From Diploscapter coronatus (taxonomy: Eukaryota; Nematoda; Chromadorea; Rhabditida; Rhabditidae), in assembly GCA_964036155.1 (NCBI GenBank), contig OZ038422.1:70517201-70581200 (forward strand): a stretch of 64,000 nucleotides of DNA. The letters run 5' to 3'. Of the stretch, positions 35,377 to 53,786 are shown one piece after another. Under the pieces are notes generated by a model, which worked only from the letters and a program-made list of their open reading frames with translations, ran no database searches and was not told the DNA's origin. How positions within the stretch are numbered: the first letter of the stretch is position 1; every line of letters begins with the position of its first letter. The translations under genes were made by a program, and so were the position numbers.

Positions 35377-38300
35377 ATGTCTATGAAATTCCTCTCGGGC
35401 TTGCAGGTTTGAAGATGATAGCAAAGCGTCACAAATAGTGAAGCTATTATTGCAGGATTTGCTTGGTCTGTATGACGGAGCGACTGCAGGGGCCTCGACT
35501 TCCGCCTCACCTCCCATTCCCTCCACTCTCTTCCAGCAGCAGCAGCAACAACAACAACCTGGAACCTCTAGTACTGGAGGCGCCGCGACGCAAACGCAGT
35601 CAAAGAGACTATTGACAGACATCAATAGTCCTTCCGAGGGTATGATCTTCATCGATATTCGAAGCGAAAAGAGATAATAAGTGAAAGAAGGCCGTGATTT
35701 ATCGCTTCTGGCGTAATATAGTGAAGAAGAGGTCATATCGATTATTTCTCTATTCTGTAGTTTTTGAACCAATAACTGTTTCTAGAAGATGGACGGAAGA
35801 TCCGTCAATGTTCCCACGACAGGAAAGTCTCCTTCTGTGAAGATGTAGTGACTGGATATTGTGATCCATTCACTTCCAGGTTCAGCAGCAATAGCTTGGC
35901 TGATCAGCAAGATGCAGATACTCGTTAGTTTTTTATTCCAATTTGTAGAGAAGATGAGTTTGTCTTTCTAGCTCCACCTCCTGCTGTCGATAGTCAAGGG
36001 ATTCTGGAAGCATATCAGAAGGACTGCAAGAAGCTCAGGTGCATTCCGATGACCAGTGTCGAACGACAAATCGGGGTAATTATTTTCAGTTGACAATAGG
36101 GAATAATATTTTCATACATTAACAAAAAAAGTGTCAAGTTGACCATAACTAGTTACATAAACCTGACGCACACACTTATTTGTCATGGTTTTATTTGGAT
36201 GAAATATAGAAAATAACTTTGATATGGTGATCAGAGATGTATGCATGTCTTTAGCGTAATTAGATCATAGTAATTCAAAATTATCTATAATAGTTAATAA
36301 AGCGAAATTAATTCAAAGCCATAAGTAGATTAATATAAGCTTTCACCACGTTGTTCGACTTTTGAATCAGTAAAACTCTAAAGAGAACGAAACTGTTAAA
36401 TCCAATTTATACTTTATCTTCAGTACCTTCATCGGAATGGCTCAGTTCGTCAGGAGTGTCTGAGTTTGAAAGGCGAGCGAGTCTCAGCGGCTCAGATGGA
36501 GGCCTTGGAAGAGATCTTCCGACGAGTTCAATTCGATTCACTGGATTTCGAGTATTGCTTCCTCGATGATGATGTGAGAGATTTTTTATTTTCCAATTTT
36601 CACTATTGATTAATTTTCAGTGCGCTGTGATATTGTCGGAAATTCTGGAATATTACGATTCTGCAGTCAAATTGAATCTCTCTTTCAACAAGCAGATTGG
36701 CATTAGAGGATGGACAGCTCTATGCAGAGCTATCAGAATGGTATTTTTTCCGGATAGAAAGAAGATTTTTTATTTGAAATGAATGGAAGACAATTATCTA
36801 TAAAAAATACCTTATGATGGGTATTTTGTGAGGAAAGTAATTACTGTTTCAGGCGGATTCCTTACAAATGATAAATCTGAGATACACCTCCCTGTCTGAC
36901 AAAGCCCTATCTTCTTTGTGTCGTTCACTGCGAGCCATGCCATCCCCTACCCTTTCCTGTCTCCATTTGGAAAACACGAATATGTCCGGCAAAAATCTTC
37001 TCGTATTGTGCTGCTCTCTGAAGAATAACGATACTCTAAAAGGTGCGATTATGACCGTTCAGGATAAAACGAGGGAAAACTATTCCAGAACTCTACCTCG
37101 GTGATAATAATCTGCAACCTACTGACGGAGCGCATCTCTATCAGCTAATCGTATCTAATACTTCCCTGCTTATGCTTGATCTGAGAAATAATTCGTTGGG
37201 GGTAAGTGATTTGAAATTTTCAAAAATTATTTTTTATTCATTTATTTGAAAATTTTATTCGAACTGTGCTCCTCAGGCTATTTGTCAATGCTGATAAGAT
37301 AAAAACAATAATATTAAATTTAAGTGCTCTGAAATTTCAATTATTTATTTATTAGTTCAGGATTCCGGCCTCCAACATTTGTGTGATGCTCTTCGATGCG
37401 CAGACGGAAAGAAAGGCAGTCTGTCCGCACTAGTTCTTTGGAACAACAAACTCACTGGAAATTCCATGTTCTCTCTGGCTAGAGCTCTGAAGGAGAACGA
37501 GAAGATCGAGACGTTGAATATCGGACTAAACAAAATCGGTCTGGAAGGAATGCAGCTGCTGAGAGAGGTCCTTTCCGCCAATTGCAATCTGCACAGACTC
37601 GGACTGCAAAGCACTAATCTCAATAATGAAGGTATTGTCTTATGATTTCAGAAATTTTTGAAATTAACCATGCTAAACTGCTTAACTCAAACTGTTACTA
37701 TGCGAAATTACATGATATTTCGTTAAACTACGACTAATTTCTTCTTGTACAATTAAACTATGCATAAAAATGATAAAGATTATGTTTTAAAGTTACTGAT
37801 AACCTTCTTATGATTTTCAGCTGTGATAGTTTTGGCAGAATGTCTCGCGGATTGCCAATCCATGGTTCGGGTAGACATTCGAGATAATCCTCAGATTGGT
37901 AAGAATCGCTAACAATAAGAATTAACTATGATAGTTGTATTCGTTTAGGATCAGCTGGTCTTCTAGCTCTGCACTCAGCGATGAAACTCAACAAGTCTAT
38001 CACTCTTCTGAACATCGACAGCAGCTGCATTGCAGTCGCCAATGAGAAGGTTGGTTTTACAATTCTGTACCTAGATTGCAGTGTTTATGCAATTAGACAT
38101 AAATTTAGGGAATATTTGAATTAAACTTTATGGCTTTTTATTTCATATCTGTTTCAAATACTTCCTAAATCTGTAAACAATTAGGCTAAAACAATAGGTT
38201 AGACATTGACGAGGCTTTTGTCCTGTCAAACTAATGCTATTATCTGGAAAAAGAGTTGATTTTTAAAATAACTTTCCTTGAAAGAAAAATGAGTTTGAAG

Positions 38301-40359
38301 AACCCCCTTAGGACATTATATTAATCCGGCTTGTCGTGCGTGATTTGCATGTATCTTTACTTATCTTAGCTAAAAGCACATCAGACGGAATTCCAACGAT
38401 ACTTCGATGAGATCGGGGCCTTCTGCGAGAGGAACAAGAAGGAGGCTCTGCAGAGGCTGAAAGTACGAATAAGGAATGAGGAAACTGAAGGAAGTCAGGA
38501 TGGCAAAGCAGATGATAATGCCGAAGGGAAGGCGGATAGGAAAGAAGAGGAAGAAGAAGAAGAAGAAGAAGGAGGAGGAAATACTGATGAGGGTAAAGGT
38601 ATGAAGATTAAAAAAAAGAAAATAAATGAAGACCATAAAGGACTCATAGAAGGAGAAGAAAGCGGCCAATCTCGAACGGGCAGCGAGAGGAGAGCTCATT
38701 CTGACGACACAGCCCCTGTGAGATTCTCGACATTCGACAGTCTCCTGTCTCCCATGTCTGCAGTAGTTCATGGGGGAATCGTCGATGGAAGATTCACGAG
38801 GAGTTGCTCGTTGACTTGCGACGAAACTGTACACGATATTTCGGTAAGCGAATTAGAAAGGTCATAGTTGCATTGAACACACAAATATCGAATCGCCCGG
38901 AATAATCTCGTTTCAAATGTGTAATCACGGATTTTATGAAAATTTTGATCAAAACATAACCAAAATTTCAAAGGTGATACAACTATAATTATCAGTAAAT
39001 AATAAATAATAATAATAATTAACATGTACCCACATACTTATTGATTTTGTATTTAATTTTTATCATCCTTTATGAGAATCAATTTGTAAATGGCGTAACA
39101 CGAAACGACGAAATTCTTTGAATTATTTTGGCGTAACGCCAACATGATGGAGCGTTTCCTTTTCTGGCACACTTCCTATCAATTTATATCGCATTTTGTC
39201 ATTACTACGTTTTGTCAATTACTAAAAAGCGCTCTGTCATTTCGATTTATACCAATCTGTCGTTATGCCATTTACAGGCTTCCTTCATGAAGTTATGATA
39301 ACTATTTCTCTCAAAATGGAACGAAACTACAGGACAACCCCTTACTCTCGTGCATAATATCAGAACAATTTTAATTTTTAGGAGCGAATTCAGTCAATGA
39401 GTGCTTCTGCATTATCACTCGACGTCACATCGAATTCTGACTCGACTGCAACAATCAAGAAAGGAAGCAGCACTGGTGCTGCACTCAATTCATCACTTTC
39501 AAAGAGTAAAACGAGTTGTAGAGAACAAATCATAGTTGATTTTTAGTGGAGTGGACTTCGCTTCCCTCAATTCCGCAGGCGGAATCAGCAATGGGAAATG
39601 CAAGTGCAGCTCCAGTTGTTAGGAAAACTAGACGGTTTTCTGTGTCGCCATCTTCTTCTACGTTCGATGTTACGGTAAGTTAGTACATAAAGTTATGTCA
39701 ATTTCTAAACGAATCACTTAAAATAACCTAGAAAATGTTACAGCCCCGTCCTTCATCAGTGTCCCCAGTTCCTGCCTCACACAGTCCGAGCTATTCGCCT
39801 AATAGACCCTTGTCATTACAACCCCCAAGAACCCTCAATCTATGGACTGTTCATTGTAAGTCTTATCTTCAAGCTCAAATTTAGAAGTAAAATATCAATA
39901 TGAGTTCAAAGAAAAGTAATTTAGCCGTTCCTTCTCCTTCGTTATCGCCTATACCAGTGGGTCGCAGTTACACGACAGAAACTGCCGAGCAGATTGAGGA
40001 TGAAGTCAGAAATGTAATCAACGATCTCGTCAATTTTGTTGTAAGTCATTTTATTCCTTTTACAATAAGAAATAATTTATTTATTTTAGGCGTACGAAAA
40101 CCAAGACGATGATTTGCGTTCTCCTGGAGGAGCAAAAGGATTCGGAAAGAGAATGGGTCAGATCGAGGAGGAATCGGAGAGTGATGAAGAGGCTGTGCAG
40201 GCCTGTTTGAGAGGGGTGATCAGAGAAGTACTGAAGAATGAGAAGGAGGAGTTGAGGAGGGCTGTGGAGAGCAGGAGGAGGAAGGCAGGCACACCTGTCT
40301 CCACTCCGCTCAAGAACATTCTCGCTAATTGGCCCACGCCTAATCACGACGATACATAG
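35377..40359 (+). CDS. PPP1R37: protein phosphatase 1 regulatory subunit 37 homologue (LRR protein)
   Basis: Eighteen exons: 35377-35406, 35456-35639, 35786-35923, 35972-36075, 36424-36573, 36621-36740, 36853-37042, 37089-37201, 37361-37631, 37821-37898, 37949-38049, 38370-38598, 38650-38843, 39382-39505, 39547-39674, 39744-39855, 39925-40040, 40090-40359; 2652 nt, 883 residues. PP1-binding motif KVSF at residues 85-88, in the same place as the RVxF site of PPP1R37. Then YQKDCKKLRCIP and a leucine-rich repeat solenoid (about 150-490: LNLSFNKQIGIRGWTALCRA, LHLENTNMSGKNLL, LYLGDNNL, LDLRNNSLGDSGL, LVLWNNKLTGNSM). Expected to hold and restrain PP1. Residues 37-44 are eight glutamines (CAG4 CAA4). 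The C-terminal half is acidic then Ser/Pro-rich and disordered, with a conserved-looking helical piece near the end (EQIEDEVRNVINDLVNFV). Confidence 0.94.
39084..39289. repeat. inverted-repeat element in PPP1R37 intron 13
   Basis: Terminal arms TGTAAATGGCGTAAC (about 39085) and GTTATGCCATTTACA (about 39274), with internal TGGCGTAACGCCA palindrome near 39129. About 205 bp, MITE-like, inside intron 38844-39381. Confidence 0.65.
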
Positions 40360-42884
40360 TTTCGAATATTTTCGGTATCGGTGAGAGTACGAAATCTATT
40401 TTTTACCAAAAACTATTTTTCTTGCTGCCGAAAAATTTTTGGACCACAAACCGGGTCTTCTAAACCATTTTTATCTTCAACGAAAATGAAATTTGGTATT
40501 TTGGAAGACTCAAGTAGTTCGAACCAATGATACCTGTGCTTTTCTAGACTCTAGTATATGTGAAATTATTGATATTCATGCAAAACTAAAACTGTCGGAT
40601 TTTTGGAGCTAGATGCTGTTGAATTCGACAGTTTATATCTCCGATCTCATTCTAGTGATTCAGAATAACTGAAAATTTTATCGAATTTTATGATGATGTA
40701 CATGAGAATTTTACACTATTGAATTGTATGCAAAATTGAGCGTAAGAATAGGACTGAAATATTGTTTGACCTTGATAGCTCTTTTCAATGATGATTTCTA
40801 TTGTAGATACTGTTTCCCGGCTGTCGACGCATGCGTTGCTTATGATTTCGTCTCTTTATACTCGCTCTGTGATAATTCGAGAGTAGATTTTGGTCAATTC
40901 TCATGTTTTCTTACAATAGTCAATTTCTCTTTTGATTCAACATTATCATGAAGAAATTGAATTTGTGATATTGCTGTGTCAGTTTATAGATCGCAATCTT
41001 ACGAAATGATAATTTCTATTCTCACCGCTACGTTGCTGTACATAGAAAATATTCATTTTTCTTTTGATTACGGTACCACATTTTCAAGTCCTCATATTTA
41101 TTTCTGATTGTATGTTGGATGTCTTGCAGAATTACGGTCATAATTCACCAATATTATTGACCACACTCAATTTGTCTTACATTAAATTAGATTTGTATGT
41201 TGTTCTCTTATTTCTTGCAAAGTTACGGATAATTTCTATATACAATTTTATGATTACTTTTAAATTTGTATACTTGTTTTAGGAACCACTTTTGGTATTT
41301 TCTGGATAATATTCAATTGCATATAGATTTATGGTGTTTTGTCTTCTAATATTATTCATTTAGATCTATTTAATTAATAAACGATTTGGAACATGTAGGT
41401 TTATCGAAATTTTAAACTAAAATAAACGAGATAAGTAATATTCGATCGGCGAACCTGAACTGTTACAAAATTTTAAATTGTTGCTTTATTTAGCAAATTC
41501 ATAATATTTACACATCTTCATCTTTTGAATTCTAAACACAAAATAATTTAGGTGAAAAGGCCCAGGAATTAGAGCTGCGGAAACGGTTGTACCCAAACAA
41601 AGCACAAGTGTATGACAATAAATTGCAGTGAATATGGCATCCTTGAATCACTTAGAATCAAATTTTTCAGACTTCTCAAAATTCGACCTGCAAAAACTAG
41701 TATGCCGTATTGAGAGAAAAGAGCACGTCCTCTTTCTCTCTTGAAAAAGCCATTATTTTCTGCGGGTCGATTTTTGAGAAGTCTGATTTTTCAACCTCAA
41801 TGAACTTGAATTTTATGATTCAGAAGATGAATTGGAATAAATAGGTAAAGAATGAACGAATGAGATGATTTTATGAACCCAAAACGAACAAAGGAATATG
41901 CACAAATGTGACTATTTGAAAGAAACGCAATGACTCGAAGCATCGAAGCAATTTAGCAGATTAATATAACATCAGAAATCTGCAACAGGACTGAAGGTGC
42001 TCAATCTAAAGAACTTAACTCAATCCTGTTGCAATCAGAAATTCAGACAAAATCTCGATCGAGGGTGATTGGAAAGAATAAATGATAAGAGATCAAAATG
42101 AATCAGCAAAGACTGAAGTACAAGTGGAAAATATAAGGAAGAAATAGGGATAATTTTACAGTCAACAAAATAAGCAAAAGAACAAAGTGGGATGTTTAGG
42201 TTCTCTTGCATTTCTCACCAGAATTTCATCGTCAAACTATTTGCAAATGTTACTCTTACTAACAATAAAAAAGAAATGGAGAAAGATTTCCAGAAATTTT
42301 AGGTTTCGCTCAACTATATCAATTTCGGTTTCATTTTCAAAATTATGCATAATCATTTTCGAACTCTAGCTAAATAGAAAAATATGGGTAATATTTACAA
42401 ACAGCTGGATGATAGTCTGGTGAAAATACAATGGTCAGAGGTAAAGGAAATAAGCTCATAGCTACAGGTAATCAATCAAATCAATCAGTTGAATGAAGGA
42501 ATCAGAAATTGGTGAAGTGAATGAGAAGTTGTATTTGCGTGAGATTAAAGATTAGCCAACAATGCTAATATGCAGTTATAGCTGAATGGTGGAGGAGTGA
42601 AAGACGATAAGGCAATCGAAAATAAATTATGTGGGGAAGTTAGGAAGAAAAGGGATTAAAATGACGGAAATGCACAGATAGTGAAAAAGGGGAGTAATTG
42701 AACGGAAAAAGGATAGAATACCCTGTCTATTGAGAAGCTGTCTTTGTGACATGTAACTAATAAATCTAGAATCGATACGAATGCCTTCAAACAAATAAAT
42801 AAGTGATGCATAATCATAAAGGCTAAGAAAATATATGCATCAAAATAAAAACAAGAAAATTTGTGACTCACGATTGCTGTGTGA
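40360..42884. other. intergenic between convergent genes
   Basis: 2.5 kb between the stops of PPP1R37 (+) and the MAP4K gene (-). AT-rich, with no coding region or tRNA-like structure recognised. Holds one hairpin element at about 41635-41825. Confidence 0.6.
41635..41825. repeat. intergenic inverted-repeat element
   Basis: TCAGACTTCTCAAAATTCGACCTGC (about 41668-41692) is mirrored by GCGGGTCGATTTTTGAGAAGTCTGA (about 41763-41787), with weaker pairing outward through TTGAATCA...TGATTCA. The centre holds a GAGAGAAAAGAGC / CTCTTTCTCTC stem. Confidence 0.7.
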
Positions 42885-47560
<4,676 letters not shown>

Positions 47561-48537
47561 CGCGGCTCTGCCTCTGCCCTCCACTTTGCCTCTCTACGCC
47601 GCCTTCTGTTCTGTCCGATGTCTCCAACCTAGAAATCGAACATTGTCCATAGTCGTTCACAACAAACGAATTAGCACAAATCGATGAGTCGATTAAACGG
47701 GGGAATAAGTGGGGAGAAAATGGTAGAATAGAGACGGAAAGAGTAAAAGAGAGAAGAGTGAATTATATGCATAGCAAACACAAAATCAGAAAAAAAATGA
47801 TATGGAAATGGAAAAAAAACGTTTGCTTCCGGAGTTGAAAATGGAAACGACATCGACGCTACGAAAGTTGCGCCTAATTGCCTCGTAAATCGATAGCCGA
47901 AAGAGAAGGGAGAAGAATGGAATAAAGGGGAGAGGGGAAGAGAATGAAAGGGAAAAGACAACTTTGAAGGAAAACTGAAAAGCCTCGACCGGAAATGATA
48001 CCAAATGCATGCACACAAGGCGAGCATGCAGGCATTGCCATGTCACCAAATATTTTCCTGATTTTTTGCGATATGCCATTTAGATTTGTTTGCAGAGCAA
48101 TTGTCGACGTTTCAGAGTGAAATATAAAATTTCCAGCTTCAACTTCAAGAGAAATTGACTGAAATGGGCAAAAAATTCTATATAAACTTACAGATGAAGA
48201 AGATTCAAAGTCATGTGGTTATTTCACTTGAATGTTATGCAGCACCTTAGATTGACCCTTCGATGAATGGTAGCTATGACGCAACAATGTCCAAAAGAAA
48301 TAATTTTTCAATCAACTATTATATAAGTCATGGGTTTTTTCAATAAGTCTTTCTTTCCTCTTGTTCGGTTGCAATCGAATTGCAAAAATACTATTATTCT
48401 GTAAAACTCATCTACCTATTACACGGCATTGCGTCGGTAGCCGACATATTGCAATAATTGAATAAAGCGCAAATGGCTGAACTCCGCACCTAATGTCGAG
48501 AACTACATGAGTTAGTATCCATTTGTGCTGCAATAGA
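47561..48537. other. divergent intergenic region
   Basis: Separates the start codons of the kinase (-) and the serpentine receptor (+). An acceptor (ATTTCTAG on the minus strand, near 47629) suggests the kinase has a spliced or trans-spliced 5' leader. No other feature recognised; the open frames across 47671-48079 (minus) look non-coding. Confidence 0.45.
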
Positions 48538-50429
48538 ATGCAGGTAGACAGTCCGCCTACGGTTGATATCATCTTCGGATCGTTCTGCTTCACATATGCT
48601 GCCCTATCGCAAATTTTGTATCTTCTGATAGTCATTACGATAGTGAGAAACCGTCGAAAAATGCCATATTTAGGAAGTCCATTCTTTAGTCTCGTCATTT
48701 CACAGGTAAATAATATAAATTCATTCGACTCACTAATCAATGCCGATTAAAACAAAAACGTATAACGGTAAATTTTCAGTTCATATCTGATTTCGTATTC
48801 TTTCTGCACTTCAATATTTTGATGCGTGGCAGAAAGTTCGGTTTGTTCGCAACTTTCTGGCTGTCTAATAGTCCGGAAACTAAGTTCGTCGGACGATATA
48901 CAAATGCTTCACACTATTATAATAAGCTTACCGTTTATATCGGGCAGATATTATTCGCTTTCAACAGATATTTCGTCTTTAAAAATAATAGAAAAGTAAA
49001 AATAACCTCTACAAATTTCCTAACTAAATTGCTAAATTGTAGAACTGGTCGAATAGAATGTTATGGACTTTACGTTCTGTACAATTCATTTTGCCTCTAT
49101 TTTACATAATTCCATTCAACTCCCGAAGCTCATTAAGCTTATACTACACGTATGATTCAATTTATATCATTCGACTCGTATTGGATCCACTAACATTAAA
49201 TGTGAGCTAAAATTTCATTGTAAATTTTGGACTTTAATAGTACACTGCGGTGCAAAACCTTGAGTACACCTGAGGTATAGGTTTCTGGAGATTTTAACTA
49301 TATTCAGATTAATGATTTTTTTCCGATTTTCCACTAATATTTTCATTAATTTCCGTAGTTAAGGACAATTTTCAGGAGAAAATTCATTTAAAAAACTAGT
49401 AAATCGGATCCCGTCGAAACCTTGGGGATATGTAATAAAAATTACGGCCGAATAGATTTACTCTATGAGAGTTTAGGGCCTCATAACCCCAGATGTACTC
49501 AAAATTTCGCACCGCAGTGTAAATTTTAGACATCAGCAATGGTCGACACAATCACATCATCGACAGCTACAGTTCTGTGCATTTATTTCTATTTGAGAAC
49601 TTTCTTCATAATTCGATCAACTCTGAGCACGATCGACTCGACCCAAAGGAAGGTAATTAATTTGAATGGTTTCATTTCAAATTGAATAAGAGATCATGAG
49701 AAAATTATTAATGACTTTTTGTCTAGAAATTATTCTACTTTGAAATTGCAATAATGACACGAAAGAGTCTTTTTTGCCATTTCGCTTATTTTATCAGCAC
49801 AATATTCAAACTCAATTTGTACGTAATTGAAAGTTTCCACATTTGCCTACATTAAATTGCCTTAATCTTTGCTGTTACTCATAGAGCGAATATGCATGAG
49901 TAATAAAAGCACTTATGCAAGAAATTTCAATGATACGATTACAAAGTTTTATGAAATTTATTTTTCACCAAGTTGGAAGAAAAATTATGATGATCATCTC
50001 TAACAAGAATTCCCCAAACTAATTGAAAATGGCATAAAATACACAATTGATCATAAAACATTTCAAAGAAAGAATAATAGTGACTAAAAATTCAGATTGA
50101 AATGAAAAGCGAAATTCGTCTGATGCTATCTTCCATGGTTGTTTTCTTTGTTCTCATTGCAAATGCTATTTCACAGATCCTACTGCTTATCGCCGATAAA
50201 AATGGCGAAAGTGGAGGAAAGTCAGATTTCAATGTGGCCTCTGTGCACGATCTCATGTAGGGTTTAGTTTATTACTTCATCAATATTATCATCTCACTTT
50301 AGATATCCATTTATCGATTTGAGCTACACATCCAAGCCATGGGCATTACTATTCATTTCGCCGAGTCTACGAAAAGCAGTGTGGCAAGAACTAATTTGCG
50401 GATTTGGAGTCATTCATATTCAAATCTGA
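48538..50429 (+). CDS. serpentine receptor (7TM chemoreceptor, srv/srg-like)
   Basis: Exons 48538-48705, 48780-48995, 49043-49201, 49530-49652, 50096-50256, 50303-50429; 954 nt, 317 residues. Seven hydrophobic segments in the nematode chemoreceptor layout: ALSQILYLLIVITIV (TM1), PFFSLVISQFISDFVFFLHF (TM2), YIGQILFAFNRYFVF (TM3, with the NR pair), VQFILPLFYIIPF (TM4), TATVLCIYFYLRTFFII (TM5), SSMVVFFVLIANAISQILLL (TM6), then YPFIDLSYTSKPWALLF (TM7) and a short tail. LVISQxxxD and the W-x-Q pattern before TM4 suggest the Srv class, but Srg/Srt cannot be excluded. Likely a G-protein-coupled sensory receptor of ciliated neurons. The start is the first ATG of an open exon; the N-terminus is short. 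AATAAA at 50675-50680. A MITE fills intron 3. Confidence 0.8.
49241..49521. mobile_element. mariner/Tc1-type MITE, 281 bp
   Basis: Terminal inverted repeats TACACTGCGGTGCAAAACCT (left) and the mirror CGCACCGCAGTGTA (right) extend about 28 bp, including GAGTACA/TGTACTC, and each end has TA, the target duplicated by Tc1/mariner elements. No coding capacity. It lies in receptor intron 3 and ends only eight bases before the AG acceptor, so its right end is next to the splice signal. Confidence 0.85.
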
Positions 50430-53400
50430 TGATGAATCAGAGGTTGTCTCTGCAGATTAACGATATAATATCCCATATCTGCCAATATGCAAATGAATAC
50501 GATGTTTTGTTCATAAAATCCGGTATTTTTCACCGACCTGATTATTCGATTTATCTTTGTTGCCATTCTCTGTCTGCATCTTGTCTATGGCCATATCCAT
50601 CAATTGTCAACTTTACTTCAGCATTTCATTTATTACACACACTGGAATTTATGCTTGGCAATGACTTGCTGCTAAATAAATGCTTTCTTTTCATTGGCAT
50701 AGAGATGCATAAGGGATATCCTTCCGTGAAAGCTACTATAGAATGGAAAGTATATTGTGTACATGTGTAACATCACAGATTCTCTTCCTTTTCCTTTCTT
50801 CATTTCTCCACTAGATCTATTGAAGAATCCGTAAGACAATGCACATGTTCGAAATGCGCACTTGTTCGTTTTTGGATGTGTAAAATCGCGCTCAGACCTA
50901 GGGAGCACTCTCGTTAGAAGAAAACAAAATAGAAGGGGTAGGTCGCACGAGCGAATACATAGTTATGATACCAGGTCGCACTAGTGAAAATTTTGAATAA
51001 TCGCAGACTGGAGATAGAAGCTTGCTAAGAAAATATACTGGGGACAGGTTGCAAAGACCTTTCGACGCTTGTCCTCACTCGATCTGGCCGCGCTATTTTC
51101 CACTTTCATCAAGTAATCGAACGTCCGCAATAGCTTTTTTTCATTTGTACTTGAATTCTATGCTTACGAGTATAAGAGTGACGTGGGGGTAGAGTAGGCC
51201 ATAAAACACGACTGTTTCTTTCTCAAAAATTTGAATAGCCATTGATATTCAAATAGCGAATAAATTGTGACCTGTCTGTGTTGTTCGGACGTCTGATGTC
51301 GGAATAGTTCAAGAATTCGTCCTTCCCGTATCGTAAGTCAACTGCACTTTCACCTCACAGCTGGAGTTATCTCGGCTGCATTTTTCCTCTCCCCTTCCTT
51401 TTCTCATTCACTGCACGTCCTCTTGGTTTCCTCTGTGATCAGTCTGCCTATGGCTGTGGATGTAAATTGCGGATAAAGGCCGATTTTCTGATCGACTGCC
51501 TCTGCACTTTTTGTCGTTTTCAGACTCAATTAGTATGTTTCTGACAATCAACACCCCCAGCCTTGCATCCAGCATCTCGCAGCCTGGCGCATGTTTCAGC
51601 CTGAATGGTATCGCTCTTCATCCTCAGCTTCTCGGTTTCTCGCGTCAACCGCAATCACTTTGCCTGTGTCTAAAGCGTCTCTCTTCTCGCATGGATTCTC
51701 CTTCTCACTCGAGTAATTTAGGTCGTTTCGCGTTCTTTGCAACGGGAGAATCTTCCTTCCCTTCGAGATCTCTCCTTCTTCCCTTTCTCCGCAATCCGGT
51801 TTCGGATTCTCGGTAGCTCAACCGGTTTGATCAGATTCCAACTGCTCGATAAATTCCACAGATAACATATAGCGTGGCGGTAAATAAATGCTAGTGTTCT
51901 ATTTGAATAACGCCTCCTCTCTCCCAATGTCGATGTTCCAACATCTCTGCGGTTGCGTCAAGGTCTTATTTTGCTTTCGCTAGAACGTTCCTCTCGGTGA
52001 CTTGTTTCATGGCTTTTAGTGTCAGTTTTTCAGACGTTTCTTCCATTTCCATTTCCATTTCAGCCTGTCCGTTGGCGGCTTTCATCTTCACGTCTACGCA
52101 ATCGTCCATTTCCTCAAGTCAGTGGCACTTTCACTGTCAATCTGTCGATCCTCCCCTTTTTCTTTCCTCCCTCTCAATCCCCGCGCCCCATATTTCTCTT
52201 CCCGCTATCTTCAGATATCGTCACATCTTCCGCTTACAATTAGCACTTTATTCTAGCAAAACAGTCGTCCTTGGCATGCCACTTTCTAAACAAATTCATC
52301 CGGATTTACTCTCCACAATTCCAGATTTGTCTCCATTTTATAACGTGGTCATAAAATTTCCGTATGACCACAATATCTTCAGAAAATAGTCTTTTCTTAT
52401 TATTCTCGAAACCCCGCTTCGCTCATAGACCAAGGAATAAGATTTCCAAGCGTCCCAGTGGTAATCTGTTTCATGTCTCTGGGTCGGTTCATTTCCGTGT
52501 GCAGCTGTATTCATTCGTCTTAATCCAGCGAACCGGCTGCTTACAGCTACTCCTCCTGTAGCAGTTACGACGAAGTGGGGCATTTGCTCTTCTCTTCTCC
52601 TTCCCTCTTTCTCTGCTACTTGCCCCGGCAATGAGTTTTCTCTTTCTACCAGTCTTTCCATAGTCTCCATTCGCCTCTCCTCTTTAGCATTGTTTTGCAT
52701 TCCTCGATTTCATCATTGTCCTCAGTCATCCTCAGCACTACGCAATGCAATCGGCTTCTTCCCATTCTTCTCCCCCCAATCGAATAGTCAAATGGCTGTC
52801 AAGTTGTGTCTTAATTTCTCTTCTTCATATCCTCATTTTGCCTTGCTTCACATCCTCATTTTTGCCCTGCTTCACGTCGGATCGAATGAAAGTATTCATC
52901 CAAAAGTGGTCAATTTAGCTATTATGCTTTTCCGAGTTGAGAGAAGGAACTTTGGCAGCATCCTCATTCGCAATGTCACGCAATTCGTGAAAATCGCGCA
53001 TTTCGCACAATCGTTGGATCTAACTTTCATTATTCTCGCTTCACTTCTTTGGATTACTTTATTTTCGCGCATTACATCTTCGTATTTTCTTATTTTTACT
53101 GCCATCTTCACATATTCACACTCCAGTTTAGATTGTTCTGGAAGAAAAACCTAATTATTCTTACCACTAGTTCTCATTTTGATGGATGGCAAAATCACAC
53201 CGTGATTGTTAGCCTGTGATCGATTTCAATTAATTATTCTCACTTTATTCATCCCTCAAATCCAAACACTTCTTTTGGCTTATCGAAAGGGCGATCTATA
53301 TACGCCTGTTCACGTGTGTTTTTGCATACAAAAATGCTTTCATGGACACAAAAAGAAGAGTGAGAGGGGGTGGCTGCTAAAAACCATTTGTGTTTCTTCA

Positions 53401-53786
53401 TAAGTGGCAAGGAGGCAAAACGGAACGCGCTTGCCTCGTGCCTCACTTCAGCAGTAGTATTTCGGCTGCAAATATCCCCCCTCTGTTGTTGCCTTTCCAG
53501 TCGTGTATTGTTGTGTCGTTGTTGAGTGATCTCGAATGATCGAGATTCTCGCCCCTTGTCTCTCTCTCTCTGCCCATTTTTGTCCGGCAATGATGCAATT
53601 ATTTGTCCATTCATCTATTCATCTCATCTCGTTCAGGTCTGCCGTTTGTCTCCGTTCGTCCATTTTATTGTCTTCCTTCTCGGCTTCCCGATTCGGTTCC
53701 TTCCGTCCTCATTTCGCATGCAGCTTCGGCTGCTATGTCATCGCCTACCTGATCGTTACATCTTTACCTTCTCCACAATCAACTCG
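50430..53786. other. 3.4-kb intergenic region with strong pyrimidine skew
   Basis: No gene recognised. From about 51300 to 53780 the plus strand is markedly C/T-rich and less AT-rich than other intergenic DNA here, which leaves several plus-strand open frames of 100-155 codons (51511-51816, 51997-52389, 52690-53154). None begins with convincing context, joins to another by splice sites, or shows a family motif. It could be promoter/enhancer DNA or a 5' leader of the downstream secreted-protein gene. A (CT)n tract lies at 53561-53572. Confidence 0.5.
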
